This document shows, piece after piece, positions 7,307-15,987 of a stretch of DNA of 64,000 nt. Source of the DNA: Saccharicrinis sp965230625. Lineage in GTDB: Bacteria > Bacteroidota > Bacteroidia > Bacteroidales > Marinilabiliaceae. The stretch spans positions 4,526,001 through 4,590,000 of the forward strand of contig CBDDLL010000001.1 of the NCBI GenBank assembly GCA_965230625.1, given 5' to 3'. Position numbers and translations under genes: made by a program. How positions within the stretch are numbered: position 1 is the first letter of the stretch; every line of letters begins with the position of its first letter. Under the pieces are notes generated by a model. The model worked only from the letters and a program-made list of their open reading frames with translations. It made no database searches and was not told the origin of the DNA.

Positions 7307-9715
7307 ATGAGCAATTGTAATTGTGAAAATAACGGAAATCAGTCCCATGAAGAAATGATGGCAAAAATGGATGCTATTATAGAACGGATTGGGACTGACC
7401 GCCAGGTAATCATTCCTTTGCTTCAGGCTATACAGGATGAGTTTAGTTATTTGCCTTCTGAAGCAGTTGAGCTCATATACGAGAAAACGGAAATTGACCG
7501 CGCTCAATTGATAAGTGTATCTACTTTTTACTCGCAGTTCAGGCATATTCCATATGGCAAACACCTGATTAAAGTGTGCACAGGTACAGCCTGCCACGTA
7601 AAGGGAGCAACAAATGTATATGATTCGTTCCGCAGGGAATTAAAGATGGAAAATGATAATATTACATCTGATGATCAACTTTTCTCAATCGAGAAAGTGG
7701 CATGTTTAGGATGTTGTACATTGGCTCCTGTAGTTCAAATTGATGATAAAATATATGGACATGTTTTACCAGGTAAAGTAAACGAAGTAATTACCGAATT
7801 TATTGAAGAACAAGAAATAAAGGAACAAGAGAGTAAAAGTAATAAACATACCAAGGTAGAAGGCGAGATTAGATTAGGAATGGGCTCGTGTTGCCAGGCA
7901 AGTGGATCGGCAGATATTTATAAAGCACTGGTTAAAAATGCTAACGAACTGGGTATAGAAGTAAATATTAAATCGGTTGGCTGTGTGGGTGTATGCAATA
8001 AAGTTCCCCTTATAGATGTGGTATTAAAGAATGGAACCATTAAACGATATCCCAATGTTAAAGCTTCCGAAATTAAAGAAATTCTTTACCATCACTTTAA
8101 ACCAGCTAGCTTATTTACAAGGTTAAAAAACAGTATTATTGACCGTGTAGATACTTATCATACCGATATCACCTGGGATAATGTGATATGGAAACCAGAA
8201 AATGAAAGAACTGGTTTGATTGATAGTTTTTTATCAGAACAAAAACACATATCAACAGAAGGATATGGTTTTTTGGCTCCATTAAATCTTGACGAATACA
8301 TAAGTAATAAAGGATTTGAAGCTTTAAAAAGCACACTTGTATCCCAGCCTTCGGATCAATTGGTGCAAGAGATATTAAACAGTGGCCTTCGTGGACGAGG
8401 TGGCGGTGGTTTTACATCGGGCAAAAAATGGGAAATTGTAGCTTCATCTAACTGTAACGATAAATATGTGATATGCAATGGCGACGAAGGTGATCCTGGT
8501 GCTTTTATGGATAGAATGATTCTGGAATCGTATCCATTCCGAGTTATTGAAGGTATGATTTTAGCCGGATATGCAGTTGGTGCCAACAAAGGTATTTTTT
8601 ATATACGTGCCGAATATCCTTTGGCTGTAAAACGAATTGAAAAAGCACTTGAACTTTGCGTAGAAAGAAACTTATTAGGTAAACATATTCATGGTAGCGA
8701 TTTCTGTTTTGATATCTCTATTTTTGAAGGAGCCGGTGCTTTTGTATGCGGAGAAGAAACAGCTCTGATTGCCTCTATCGAAGGAGAGCGTGGATTTCCC
8801 AAACAACGTCCTCCCTACCCTGCTGTTGAAGGATTACATGGTAAACCCACCTTGGTAAACAATGTGGAAACATTAAGTCAGATTCCTTATATAATCCGGA
8901 ATGGATCAGAACACTATAGCAAAATTGGAACCAATGGAAGCAAAGGAACCAAAGTGTTTGCACTGGCTGGTAAAATTAAAAATGGCGGATTGATTGAGGT
9001 TCCTATGGGAATTACACTAAACCAGGTTATTGAAGAAATTGGCGGTGGTGTTGAAGGTGGTAAAAAATTAAAGGCGGTTCAAATTGGAGGGCCTTCTGGC
9101 GGTTGTATTCCAGCTAACTTGTGCGATGTTCAGGTAGATTTTGATGCTTTTAACCAGATGGGTGCCATGATGGGATCTGGTGGACTGGTGGTACTTAGCG
9201 AAAGCGATTGTATGGTAGACATGGCAAGGTATTTCCTAACTTTTACCTGTGAACAAAGCTGTGGAAAATGTACATTCTGCCGTGTAGGAATCCGTAAAAT
9301 GCTGGACATACTGGATAAGTTATGCAGTGGAAAAGCACAAATGAAAGATATAGAAAAACTAGAAGAACTGGCGCTTCATGTTAAAAAAGCATCTATGTGC
9401 GGTCTGGGTAAAACAGCTCCCAATCCGGTACTTACTACCTTAAAATACTTCCGTAAAGAGTATGAAGAGCATGTACAAGGGTTGTGTAAAACAGGAACTT
9501 GTAAAGATATGGTCAACTTCGTGGTAACAGAAGATTGTATTGGTTGTACCAAGTGTGCTAAAGCATGCCCTGTAGACGCGATTCCTTATGAACCGTATAA
9601 GGTGCACAGTATAGATTTAGATACTTGTGTGAAATGCGGTTTGTGTATTGATGAATGTGATTATGATGCTATTAGAAAGGTACCGCTTCATAACATGCAA
9701 GAAATTGAAAATTAA
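7307..9715 (+). CDS. NuoE-NuoF-type NAD(P)H oxidoreductase fusion with ferredoxin domains
   Basis: The 802-residue fusion has four parts. Residues 1-160 are NuoE-like thioredoxin-fold [2Fe-2S], with C91-x4-C96 and C133-x3-C137. Residues 180-260 form a second [2Fe-2S] thioredoxin-like domain (GSCCQASGS, GCVGVCNKVP). Residues 310-720 are NuoF-like, with the FMN/NADH glycine loop GRGGGGFTSGKKW, CNGDEGDPG and the cluster motif CEQSCGKCTFC. Residues 745-800 hold two [4Fe-4S] motifs (CIGCTKCAKACP, CVKCGLCIDEC). The layout matches HydB/HndC subunits of bifurcating [FeFe] hydrogenases and NAD-dependent formate dehydrogenases, with the NuoE part fused in. It should pass electrons between NAD(P)H and ferredoxin-like partners in the cytosol. 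No hydrogenase or formate dehydrogenase catalytic subunit is present in the window. It begins 1 bp after the propeller gene. Confidence 0.9.
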   Translation: MSNCNCENNGNQSHEEMMAKMDAIIERIGTDRQVIIPLLQAIQDEFSYLPSEAVELIYEKTEIDRAQLISVSTFYSQFRHIPYGKHLIKVCTGTACHVKGATNVYDSFRRELKMENDNITSDDQLFSIEKVACLGCCTLAPVVQIDDKIYGHVLPGKVNEVITEFIEEQEIKEQESKSNKHTKVEGEIRLGMGSCCQASGSADIYKALVKNANELGIEVNIKSVGCVGVCNKVPLIDVVLKNGTIKRYPNVKASEIKEILYHHFKPASLFTRLKNSIIDRVDTYHTDITWDNVIWKPENERTGLIDSFLSEQKHISTEGYGFLAPLNLDEYISNKGFEALKSTLVSQPSDQLVQEILNSGLRGRGGGGFTSGKKWEIVASSNCNDKYVICNGDEGDPGAFMDRMILESYPFRVIEGMILAGYAVGANKGIFYIRAEYPLAVKRIEKALELCVERNLLGKHIHGSDFCFDISIFEGAGAFVCGEETALIASIEGERGFPKQRPPYPAVEGLHGKPTLVNNVETLSQIPYIIRNGSEHYSKIGTNGSKGTKVFALAGKIKNGGLIEVPMGITLNQVIEEIGGGVEGGKKLKAVQIGGPSGGCIPANLCDVQVDFDAFNQMGAMMGSGGLVVLSESDCMVDMARYFLTFTCEQSCGKCTFCRVGIRKMLDILDKLCSGKAQMKDIEKLEELALHVKKASMCGLGKTAPNPVLTTLKYFRKEYEEHVQGLCKTGTCKDMVNFVVTEDCIGCTKCAKACPVDAIPYEPYKVHSIDLDTCVKCGLCIDECDYDAIRKVPLHNMQEIEN

Positions 9716-9736
9716 TAAGATCAAGTAGGAAGCTAT

Positions 9737-10699
9737 ATGCAAATTACTATTGATAATAAAAAAGTAGAGGTTGTAAATGGTGAAACTATACTGGAATCTG
9801 CACGACGTTCTGGTATTGATATTCCGTCAATGTGTTATTCCAAAGAAGCAAAGCATAAATCATCATGCATGGTTTGTGCAGTAAAGAACATCGCTAACGG
9901 ACAAATTATTCCATCATGCACTACTTTACCAACAGAAGGTATGCAAGTTGAATCCAACAGCGAAGATGTTAAACAGATTCGTTCCTTGTCGTTGGAATTG
10001 CTGCTTAGTGATCATCGAGCCGATTGTGAAGCTCCGTGTTCGCAGGTTTGTCCTAAAGGGTTGGACGTAGAGAGCATGTTGGATTCTTATGATCGGGAGA
10101 AGTACGAAGAGGCTTGTAAGATAATCAAAGGTGCCTTTGATTTGCCAGCCATTGCTTGTGATAATTGCAAAGCACCTTGTGAAAAAGCTTGCCGCAGAAA
10201 AAGTATTGACCAATCGGTTGCGATACGGGAAATAATCAGAAAAGTGGTAGCCATGTTTAACGAAAAGGAAATTGAGCCCCTAAAAAAAGTAGGAACCAAT
10301 AAAAAATTGTTTCAATCTAAACTAGGTCGATTCTCAGACACTGAAAAACAACGCATTAAAAATACGGTAACGACAACCTCTCGCTGCTTGCACTGTGCTT
10401 GCAGCGGTAAAAACAATTGCAAATTGAGAGCCTATGCTACATCAGCAGGTATCATACGTCCAAGGTATAATGTATCCTCTGAGATGCCTGTTATGCACCG
10501 TGTTCATATCAAGGATAATATATGGTTTGAACAAGCTAAATGTATAAGATGTGGATTGTGTGTTTACAACAGCAATAATGGATTTACCTTCAAAGATAGA
10601 GGTTATGGAATGCAAGTTTCAATACCAATTGAAAACAAAGATAGCGTAAATGAAAACATTGTGGAATTATGCCCAACCGGAGCATTATACCATAAATAA
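9737..10699 (+). CDS. NuoG/GltD-like hybrid electron-transfer protein with [2Fe-2S] and [4Fe-4S] domains
   Basis: The 320-residue protein starts with a plant-type [2Fe-2S] domain (SMCYSKEAKHKSSCMVC, later C). It continues with the NuoG/HydA-type His-Cys [4Fe-4S] segment (LLSDHRADCEAPCSQVCP). A cysteine-rich helix region like the N-terminus of GltD-type flavoproteins follows (CDNCKAPCEKACRRKSID). The C-terminal half has CLHCACSGKNNC and a last ferredoxin-like pair (CIRCGLC, later CP). There is no flavin domain and no molybdopterin or H-cluster domain. It looks like the electron-transfer front of NuoG or an NAD-linked hydrogenase without the catalytic body, and most likely partners the NuoEF-like fusion 21 bp upstream. 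Confidence 0.8.
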   Translation: MQITIDNKKVEVVNGETILESARRSGIDIPSMCYSKEAKHKSSCMVCAVKNIANGQIIPSCTTLPTEGMQVESNSEDVKQIRSLSLELLLSDHRADCEAPCSQVCPKGLDVESMLDSYDREKYEEACKIIKGAFDLPAIACDNCKAPCEKACRRKSIDQSVAIREIIRKVVAMFNEKEIEPLKKVGTNKKLFQSKLGRFSDTEKQRIKNTVTTTSRCLHCACSGKNNCKLRAYATSAGIIRPRYNVSSEMPVMHRVHIKDNIWFEQAKCIRCGLCVYNSNNGFTFKDRGYGMQVSIPIENKDSVNENIVELCPTGALYHK

Positions 10700-10757
10700 T
10701 AGATAGTTAAGAAACTTTGAATATAGCAAGTAATGTAAATTTTAAAGGATGTGGGTG

Positions 10758-11942
10758 ATGAGTATAAAAGAAGCTTTCTACATAATAAAGAAATCAATTG
10801 TTCTTTCAGGAATCGCATTTTTGTTAAATGCATGTAATTTACAAACAGGCACTTCCAATTCTGTTGGGGATTTGAATTGGAGATTGTTTCGCGGAAATAC
10901 AGGCCTCAATGGTTATGCAGAAAAATCAATACCTGAACAACCAACTTTATTATGGACATATCGAGGTAGAATGCGAACAGTTTCTTCCCCTGTTATAGAA
11001 GAAGGAACAACCTTTTGGTGCGACAGAAAAGGATTGATTTCGGGTGTTGATATTAACGGGCAACTTAGCTTTTCGTATGCCTTAAATACTGCAGTAGAAG
11101 CTACTCCAATCCTTCATGATTCAGTATTGTATATTGGTAGGATTGATGGTAATGTTAGCGCAATTTCACTTGCTGCTAAGGATACACTTTGGAATTACGA
11201 AACAGAGGGGCAAATTTCGGCTTCTCCTAATATTACGAAGTTTCAAAAACAACCTGCACTTGTAGTAGGCAGCTATGATAACTATATGTACTGTCTTAAC
11301 TTAAAATCCGGTGCTTTAATTCATCGTTTTGAATCGGGATATTACTTAAACGGTGCTGCTGCATTATGGAATAAACATGTGCTATTTGGAGGGTGTGATG
11401 CCTGGTTAAGAATTATCAATAGTGAAACAGGTGTGGCAACCGATTCACTTGAAACTGATGCATATATCCCGTCTTCTCCAGCCATAATGGGCAATTATTG
11501 TTATGTTGGGGATTATAAGGGAAATATGTATGAGATTTTTCTGAACAATGGTAAAATAGGGGGACATAAAAAACTTTGTAAATATACATCAGAAGATGGT
11601 TCTTTCGTTTCAGTTCCTGCCATTAGTTGCAATGATGTATATTTTTATACTGGGGATCGTTATTTAGTATCGATAAACAGAAGAACGGGCAAAAAAAACT
11701 GGAAATTCATGCTTAAAGGTGATGTTGGTGAAAGTGCACCTGTTATCTGTAAGGATAAAATCATTGTATGCACTAAAACAGGCATTGTAAGTATTATTGA
11801 CACTTGCAGTGGCCAATTAACCTGGGAATACGATACTGGTGAACAAATTGTAGGCTGCCCTGCCATTATTAAAGATCACTTTATGATATTAACCACCAAA
11901 GGAACTTTGTTCTGCTTTGGAAAAGAATCAAACAAATCATAA
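10758..11942 (+). CDS. PQQ-like beta-propeller lipoprotein
   Basis: From ATG 10758 (an in-frame ATG at 10749 is the alternative) the product is about 394 residues. Its N-terminus ends in FLLNAC, a credible lipobox, so it should be lipid-anchored on the periplasmic face or outer membrane. The body is a run of PQQ/BamB-type blades (CLNLKSGALIHRF, SINRRTGKKNWKFM, IIDTCSGQLTWEY). It sits between the soluble redox genes and the ABC transporter, 5 bp before the latter, so co-transcription with both is likely. It may be the outer partner of the redox chain or a cargo of the transporter. Neither is shown by the sequence. Confidence 0.8.
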   Translation: MSIKEAFYIIKKSIVLSGIAFLLNACNLQTGTSNSVGDLNWRLFRGNTGLNGYAEKSIPEQPTLLWTYRGRMRTVSSPVIEEGTTFWCDRKGLISGVDINGQLSFSYALNTAVEATPILHDSVLYIGRIDGNVSAISLAAKDTLWNYETEGQISASPNITKFQKQPALVVGSYDNYMYCLNLKSGALIHRFESGYYLNGAAALWNKHVLFGGCDAWLRIINSETGVATDSLETDAYIPSSPAIMGNYCYVGDYKGNMYEIFLNNGKIGGHKKLCKYTSEDGSFVSVPAISCNDVYFYTGDRYLVSINRRTGKKNWKFMLKGDVGESAPVICKDKIIVCTKTGIVSIIDTCSGQLTWEYDTGEQIVGCPAIIKDHFMILTTKGTLFCFGKESNKS

Positions 11943-11947
11943 ATCGG

Positions 11948-12619
11948 ATGTCAATACTCAAATTATCAAATATAAGTAAGCATTATCAGGATGGTGAAAA
12001 CCATATTAACCAAGTTTTAAATGGTATTAACCTGGAAGTTGAAAAAGGTGATTTTATAGCCATTCAAGGGCCCTCTGGTTCTGGAAAAACAACTTTGTTA
12101 TCAATTCTGGGAACATTATTAGCTCCTGATGAAGGAAATTATTGGTTAGATCAGGAAGAAATAACAGGTACCAATGTAGATGTTTTCCGCATTCGAAATG
12201 AGAAAGTTGGATTCGTTTTTCAGGATCATCGTTTATTGCCTCAATATTCTGCCCTGGAAAATATTTTATTACCTGTACTTGCTTATCGTTCTCAAACCAC
12301 AAAAAATGATATGGATTATGCTCATCATTTAATGCAATTAACAGGGATTAAAGATGTTGCACAACAATATTCTCATACCTTGTCGGGAGGTGAAGCAAGT
12401 CGTGTGGCTGTATGTAGGGCTTTAATAATGAAACCAACTGTATTGTTGGCAGATGAACCAACAGGACAATTAGATTTGGAAAACGCTCTTAATATCGTTT
12501 CTCTTCTCTCTGATATCAATCAAAAACTAAATACAACCATAATAATGGTTACGCATTCAGATGAAATGGCACAAGCAGCAAAAAAAGTAGTCACTCTTAA
12601 AAACGGAGCATTACAGTGA
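11948..12619 (+). CDS. ABC transporter ATP-binding protein, LolD/MacB type
   Basis: The 223-residue ATPase has Walker A GPSGSGKTT, a Q-loop VFQDH, signature LSGGEASR, Walker B VLLADEP and a switch histidine in VTHSDE. The length and the adjoining FtsX-type permease place it in the LolD/MacB/FtsE group, which usually drives lipoprotein release, mechanotransmission or peptide efflux rather than solute import. It overlaps the permease gene by four bases (GTGA), so the two are translationally coupled. Given the lipoprotein propeller just upstream, a role in placing envelope proteins of this operon is plausible but inferred. Confidence 0.9.
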   Translation: MSILKLSNISKHYQDGENHINQVLNGINLEVEKGDFIAIQGPSGSGKTTLLSILGTLLAPDEGNYWLDQEEITGTNVDVFRIRNEKVGFVFQDHRLLPQYSALENILLPVLAYRSQTTKNDMDYAHHLMQLTGIKDVAQQYSHTLSGGEASRVAVCRALIMKPTVLLADEPTGQLDLENALNIVSLLSDINQKLNTTIIMVTHSDEMAQAAKKVVTLKNGALQ

Positions 12620-15600
12620 AAATTAAAGATCTGATTTATAAAAATATAATTTTCTTTTCCCGCTATTTTAAGCAGGTTGCTGTAGGTATACTTATTTCTG
12701 TGGCTGTTATTACGGGTAGCTTGGTAATTGGTGATTCTGTAAGAACTAGTTTAATTAAAAATGTTAATGAGCGTTTGGGAGATACAGAAACTGTGATTTT
12801 TGCCAATCAGTCTTACTTGTCTGAATCATTTTGTAATAATCCATTGTTTGAATCCTCAGCTAAAGGTGTATTACTAACCAAAGGTTTTATTTATTACAAC
12901 GGAATATTAACGCCCGTAATGGTTTGGGGTGTAAATGATATAAATATTGATGCAGGTGATGCACTTATTAATAACCAGTTATTTAAAGAGTTGGGTATTA
13001 AAACCGGTGAATCACTTGTATTGCGACTTCCAGCCCAGGGTTTGGTTCCGTCAGGTTCAATGTTTGTTACCGAGAATTACACAAGTAGTTTGAGGCTAAA
13101 TTTCAAGGACATTCTCTCTCCCGAAAATGGAGGAAATATAAGCCTAAAAAATGAGCAAATCCTTCCATTTAATATCTTTGTAAATCGTTCAGCACTTGCC
13201 AGAGAGATGAAAGTTGAAGGAAAGATTAACCTGATACTGAGTAATAAGAAAATCGAATCAAACGAAATAGAAAAAGCTTGGAATTATCAGACCTCTGGCC
13301 TTTCCATACTGCCCAAAAAAGGGTTTTATGAGATAGTTTCGGATCGAATATTTATCCAGGAAGGCGTAATTGAAAACATTGTTAAGAAACATCCTAATAT
13401 AAATAGGGTGTATTCTTACCTGGCCAATTCTATCACAAATAAAAGTAATTCAATCCCTTACTCATTTGTAACCGCTTTGGATTATTACAACAATAAAGCT
13501 ATTGCAAAGGATGAAGTGATCCTGTCGGATTACTCAGCTAATCGTTTAAAGGCTAAAGTTGGAGATCTAGTTTACATTAGCTATTACACCTCCAAAAACT
13601 TTAAAACTCTGCAATCCGACTCTATTTTATTGCGTGTAAAAAGTATTGTCCCTCTATCTGAATTAAAGGCAGATACAACTTTAAGTGCCAATTTTCCTGG
13701 TTTATCAGATGTAGAAAGCTGCACAGAATGGGATAGTGATCTCCCTATTAACATGGACTTAATTTATCCTGAAGATGAAAAATACTGGGAGCTTTACCGT
13801 TCTACTCCAAAAGCAATATTACCCTACGAGGCAATTGCCAACAAATGGGGAAATGCATATGGTTATGCTACTTCAATTAGAATTACGAAAAACTCACCTA
13901 ATCTTTCAGGATTAACTTCCAATATGTTTGGTGTTCAAGTATTTCATCCTAAAGAAGCTGGGATATATGCTGCTAAAAACGGGGTAGATTTTGCAGGGTT
14001 ATTTATGGCATTAGGATTTTTCATAATTATTTCATCTATTCTATTGATGATTATTCCGGTTTCGGAAATGATATATCAACGCAAGGATGAGTTGAACTTA
14101 CTTAAATCGTTGGGCTATACTCGAAAACGAATCAGGACTATACTTTGGTATGAATCGGCACCTGTAGTTATTGTTGCTGCGATAATTGGTGTAACCGTTG
14201 GTTTAATGTATACAACTGCAATAATGTGGCTGTTGGGTAACTTTTGGAAAGGAGCTACACATACCGAAGGATTTTCTGTTTATCCAAATAGCATAACCAT
14301 TTTAATCGGTTTTATTATTGGAGTTCTGCTTTCTCTTTTTATATTATTTAGAGTAATAACCCGACAATTAAAAGAAAAGAAAAACAAGATAATTTCGGTT
14401 CAAACTCGCTTAAAGTTTAAAAAATGGCTAGTAGTTATTTTTACATCCCTTACTCTTGTTTTTACACTATATAACTTATTTGTACTTTCTTCGGTGGTAT
14501 TGTTCTCCATTGTTGGAATAACCTTGATGATTACCTTTGCATTATTTGGTGACTATTATATTTCTGTAAAAGGAAAGGCTGCCCAAAATATATTTTGTGA
14601 GAAAAAAGCCATATGGAGAACCCTATACGCGCATAAAAAACAAACTCTTCTCTCCTATTTCGCACTAGCTTTTGGTGTATTTACTGTTTTTTCGGTAGGA
14701 CTAAACCGTCAAGGATTTTCTGATTCTGAGGAACTAGTCAATGCCACAGGAGGATATTCGCTATGGTGCGAAAGTAGTATACCTGTATATCATAACATTA
14801 ATACACAAGCAGGTAAAGAAAAATTAAATCTATTGGATTTGCCTGAACACTCAAATATTCTGCAATGTTTACGATTTAGTGCTGATAAAGCTAACTGTCT
14901 TAATTTAAACAAAGTCAGTACTCCTTCAGTACTAGGAATAGATTTTCAGCAGTTATTTGAAGGCCCGTTGCAGGTTCAAAAAAACATCTATTCAAACGAT
15001 GGTGATGATTTACTAAAACAATTAAAATCAGTAACCGATAGTATTATTCCAGCCTTAGTTGATGCTACAGTTCTTCAGTGGAGCTTAGAAAAAAGTTTGG
15101 GTGATACAATTTATTATAAAGCATCAAACGGACAACAAATAGGTATTCAATTGGCAGGAACCTTACCTAACACTATTTTTCAAGGTTATATTTTAATCGA
15201 TCAGCATTTATTCTCCCAGGTATGGCCAAACATCAAAGGCAGCGAAATATTCTTGGCAAAGATAAATAATGAGGAAGTACCTGCTGTTAAAACTCTTATT
15301 TCACAAGCCATGCATGAATATGGTATGAGTGTTACAACTACTAACGAACGCATGAAACAGTTTAACACAGTAACCGACACCTACCTAACCATATTTATGA
15401 CTCTTGGGGGTATTGGGCTTCTACTAGGAATTATGGCATTCGTAATTGTTATTCGAAAAAACCTGAGTACCCGTAAAAAGGAAATTGAATTATATAGCAG
15501 ACTTGGATTTAATCACAATAAAACTATACAGATTTTATACAGAGAGAATCTAGTTGTACCAATTTACGCCATTATAACCGGATTAATCAGTGCATGCCTT

Positions 15601-15732
15601 AGTGTTGGTACAAATTATTCTAATGCAAATATTGTTGTTTGGTTAACAGCTTTTGTTTTAACATTAATATTTATTGGCCTAACGCTAATCTATATTAAAA
15701 GAATTGTAAGACGTAAAATACTTGATCATTAG
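12616..15732 (+). CDS. ABC transporter permease, FtsX/MacB-like, large
   Basis: The 1038-residue protein starts at a GTG that overlaps the ATPase stop. It has an N-terminal helix, a large periplasmic segment, a helix cluster around residues 460-660 with the sequence LNLLKSLGYTRKRIRTILWYES, a second periplasmic domain, and a final helix group with IELYSRLGFNHNKTIQILYRENL. The two 'LK/R-x-LG' coupling segments are typical of duplicated FtsX-type permeases, so one chain probably provides both halves of the pore. Such transporters act on envelope lipoproteins or lipids. The substrate is unknown; its position suggests service to the propeller/redox system. Confidence 0.85.
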   Translation: MKIKDLIYKNIIFFSRYFKQVAVGILISVAVITGSLVIGDSVRTSLIKNVNERLGDTETVIFANQSYLSESFCNNPLFESSAKGVLLTKGFIYYNGILTPVMVWGVNDINIDAGDALINNQLFKELGIKTGESLVLRLPAQGLVPSGSMFVTENYTSSLRLNFKDILSPENGGNISLKNEQILPFNIFVNRSALAREMKVEGKINLILSNKKIESNEIEKAWNYQTSGLSILPKKGFYEIVSDRIFIQEGVIENIVKKHPNINRVYSYLANSITNKSNSIPYSFVTALDYYNNKAIAKDEVILSDYSANRLKAKVGDLVYISYYTSKNFKTLQSDSILLRVKSIVPLSELKADTTLSANFPGLSDVESCTEWDSDLPINMDLIYPEDEKYWELYRSTPKAILPYEAIANKWGNAYGYATSIRITKNSPNLSGLTSNMFGVQVFHPKEAGIYAAKNGVDFAGLFMALGFFIIISSILLMIIPVSEMIYQRKDELNLLKSLGYTRKRIRTILWYESAPVVIVAAIIGVTVGLMYTTAIMWLLGNFWKGATHTEGFSVYPNSITILIGFIIGVLLSLFILFRVITRQLKEKKNKIISVQTRLKFKKWLVVIFTSLTLVFTLYNLFVLSSVVLFSIVGITLMITFALFGDYYISVKGKAAQNIFCEKKAIWRTLYAHKKQTLLSYFALAFGVFTVFSVGLNRQGFSDSEELVNATGGYSLWCESSIPVYHNINTQAGKEKLNLLDLPEHSNILQCLRFSADKANCLNLNKVSTPSVLGIDFQQLFEGPLQVQKNIYSNDGDDLLKQLKSVTDSIIPALVDATVLQWSLEKSLGDTIYYKASNGQQIGIQLAGTLPNTIFQGYILIDQHLFSQVWPNIKGSEIFLAKINNEEVPAVKTLISQAMHEYGMSVTTTNERMKQFNTVTDTYLTIFMTLGGIGLLLGIMAFVIVIRKNLSTRKKEIELYSRLGFNHNKTIQILYRENLVVPIYAIITGLISACLSVGTNYSNANIVVWLTAFVLTLIFIGLTLIYIKRIVRRKILDH

Positions 15733-15770
15733 TTGTCTAAAGGCAGATATCAGGTATAATGGAGAACTGA

Positions 15771-15928
15771 GTAAAGCGTCTGCAAGAAAACTCAATAATT
15801 TCAAAGTCTTTGATAAGAAAGCGTCAAAGACAAGGCTTACGAAGCCAGAAAAAACGGAGTTTAACTTGTGTAAATGAGTATTTTTCTGGCAAGTGTAACG
15901 CAGTATTTGGCGTTTTCTTGCAAAGACT
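15771..15928. repeat. Intergenic palindromic element with several hairpins
   Basis: The gap between the permease and the glycosyltransferase holds three inverted pairs. GTCTTTGA and TCAAAGAC flank a short loop near 15806-15831. GCCAGAAAAA (about 15844) pairs with TTTTTCTGGC (about 15881-15890). An outer pair GTCTGCAAGAAAAC / GTTTTCTTGCAAAGAC (about 15778 and 15911-15926) encloses both. The layout resembles dispersed non-coding palindromic repeats of Bacteroidota. It could also attenuate transcription between the two genes. Confidence 0.5.
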
Positions 15929-15987
15929 ATATAAAAATTGCCAATAGCTAGCTAATAACTATTAACTGATCATTATTAATCGTTTTT

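Noticed and set aside
7307..10699. A complete hydrogenase or complex I
   Set aside because: No H-cluster, Ni-Fe or proton-pumping subunit gene is present in the window, only the NAD-linked and electron-transfer parts.
15740..15760. Possible palindrome half-site ATATCAGGTATA upstream of the nested hairpins
   Set aside because: Only one arm matches TACCYGATTTCRGGTA, so it is not counted as a copy.
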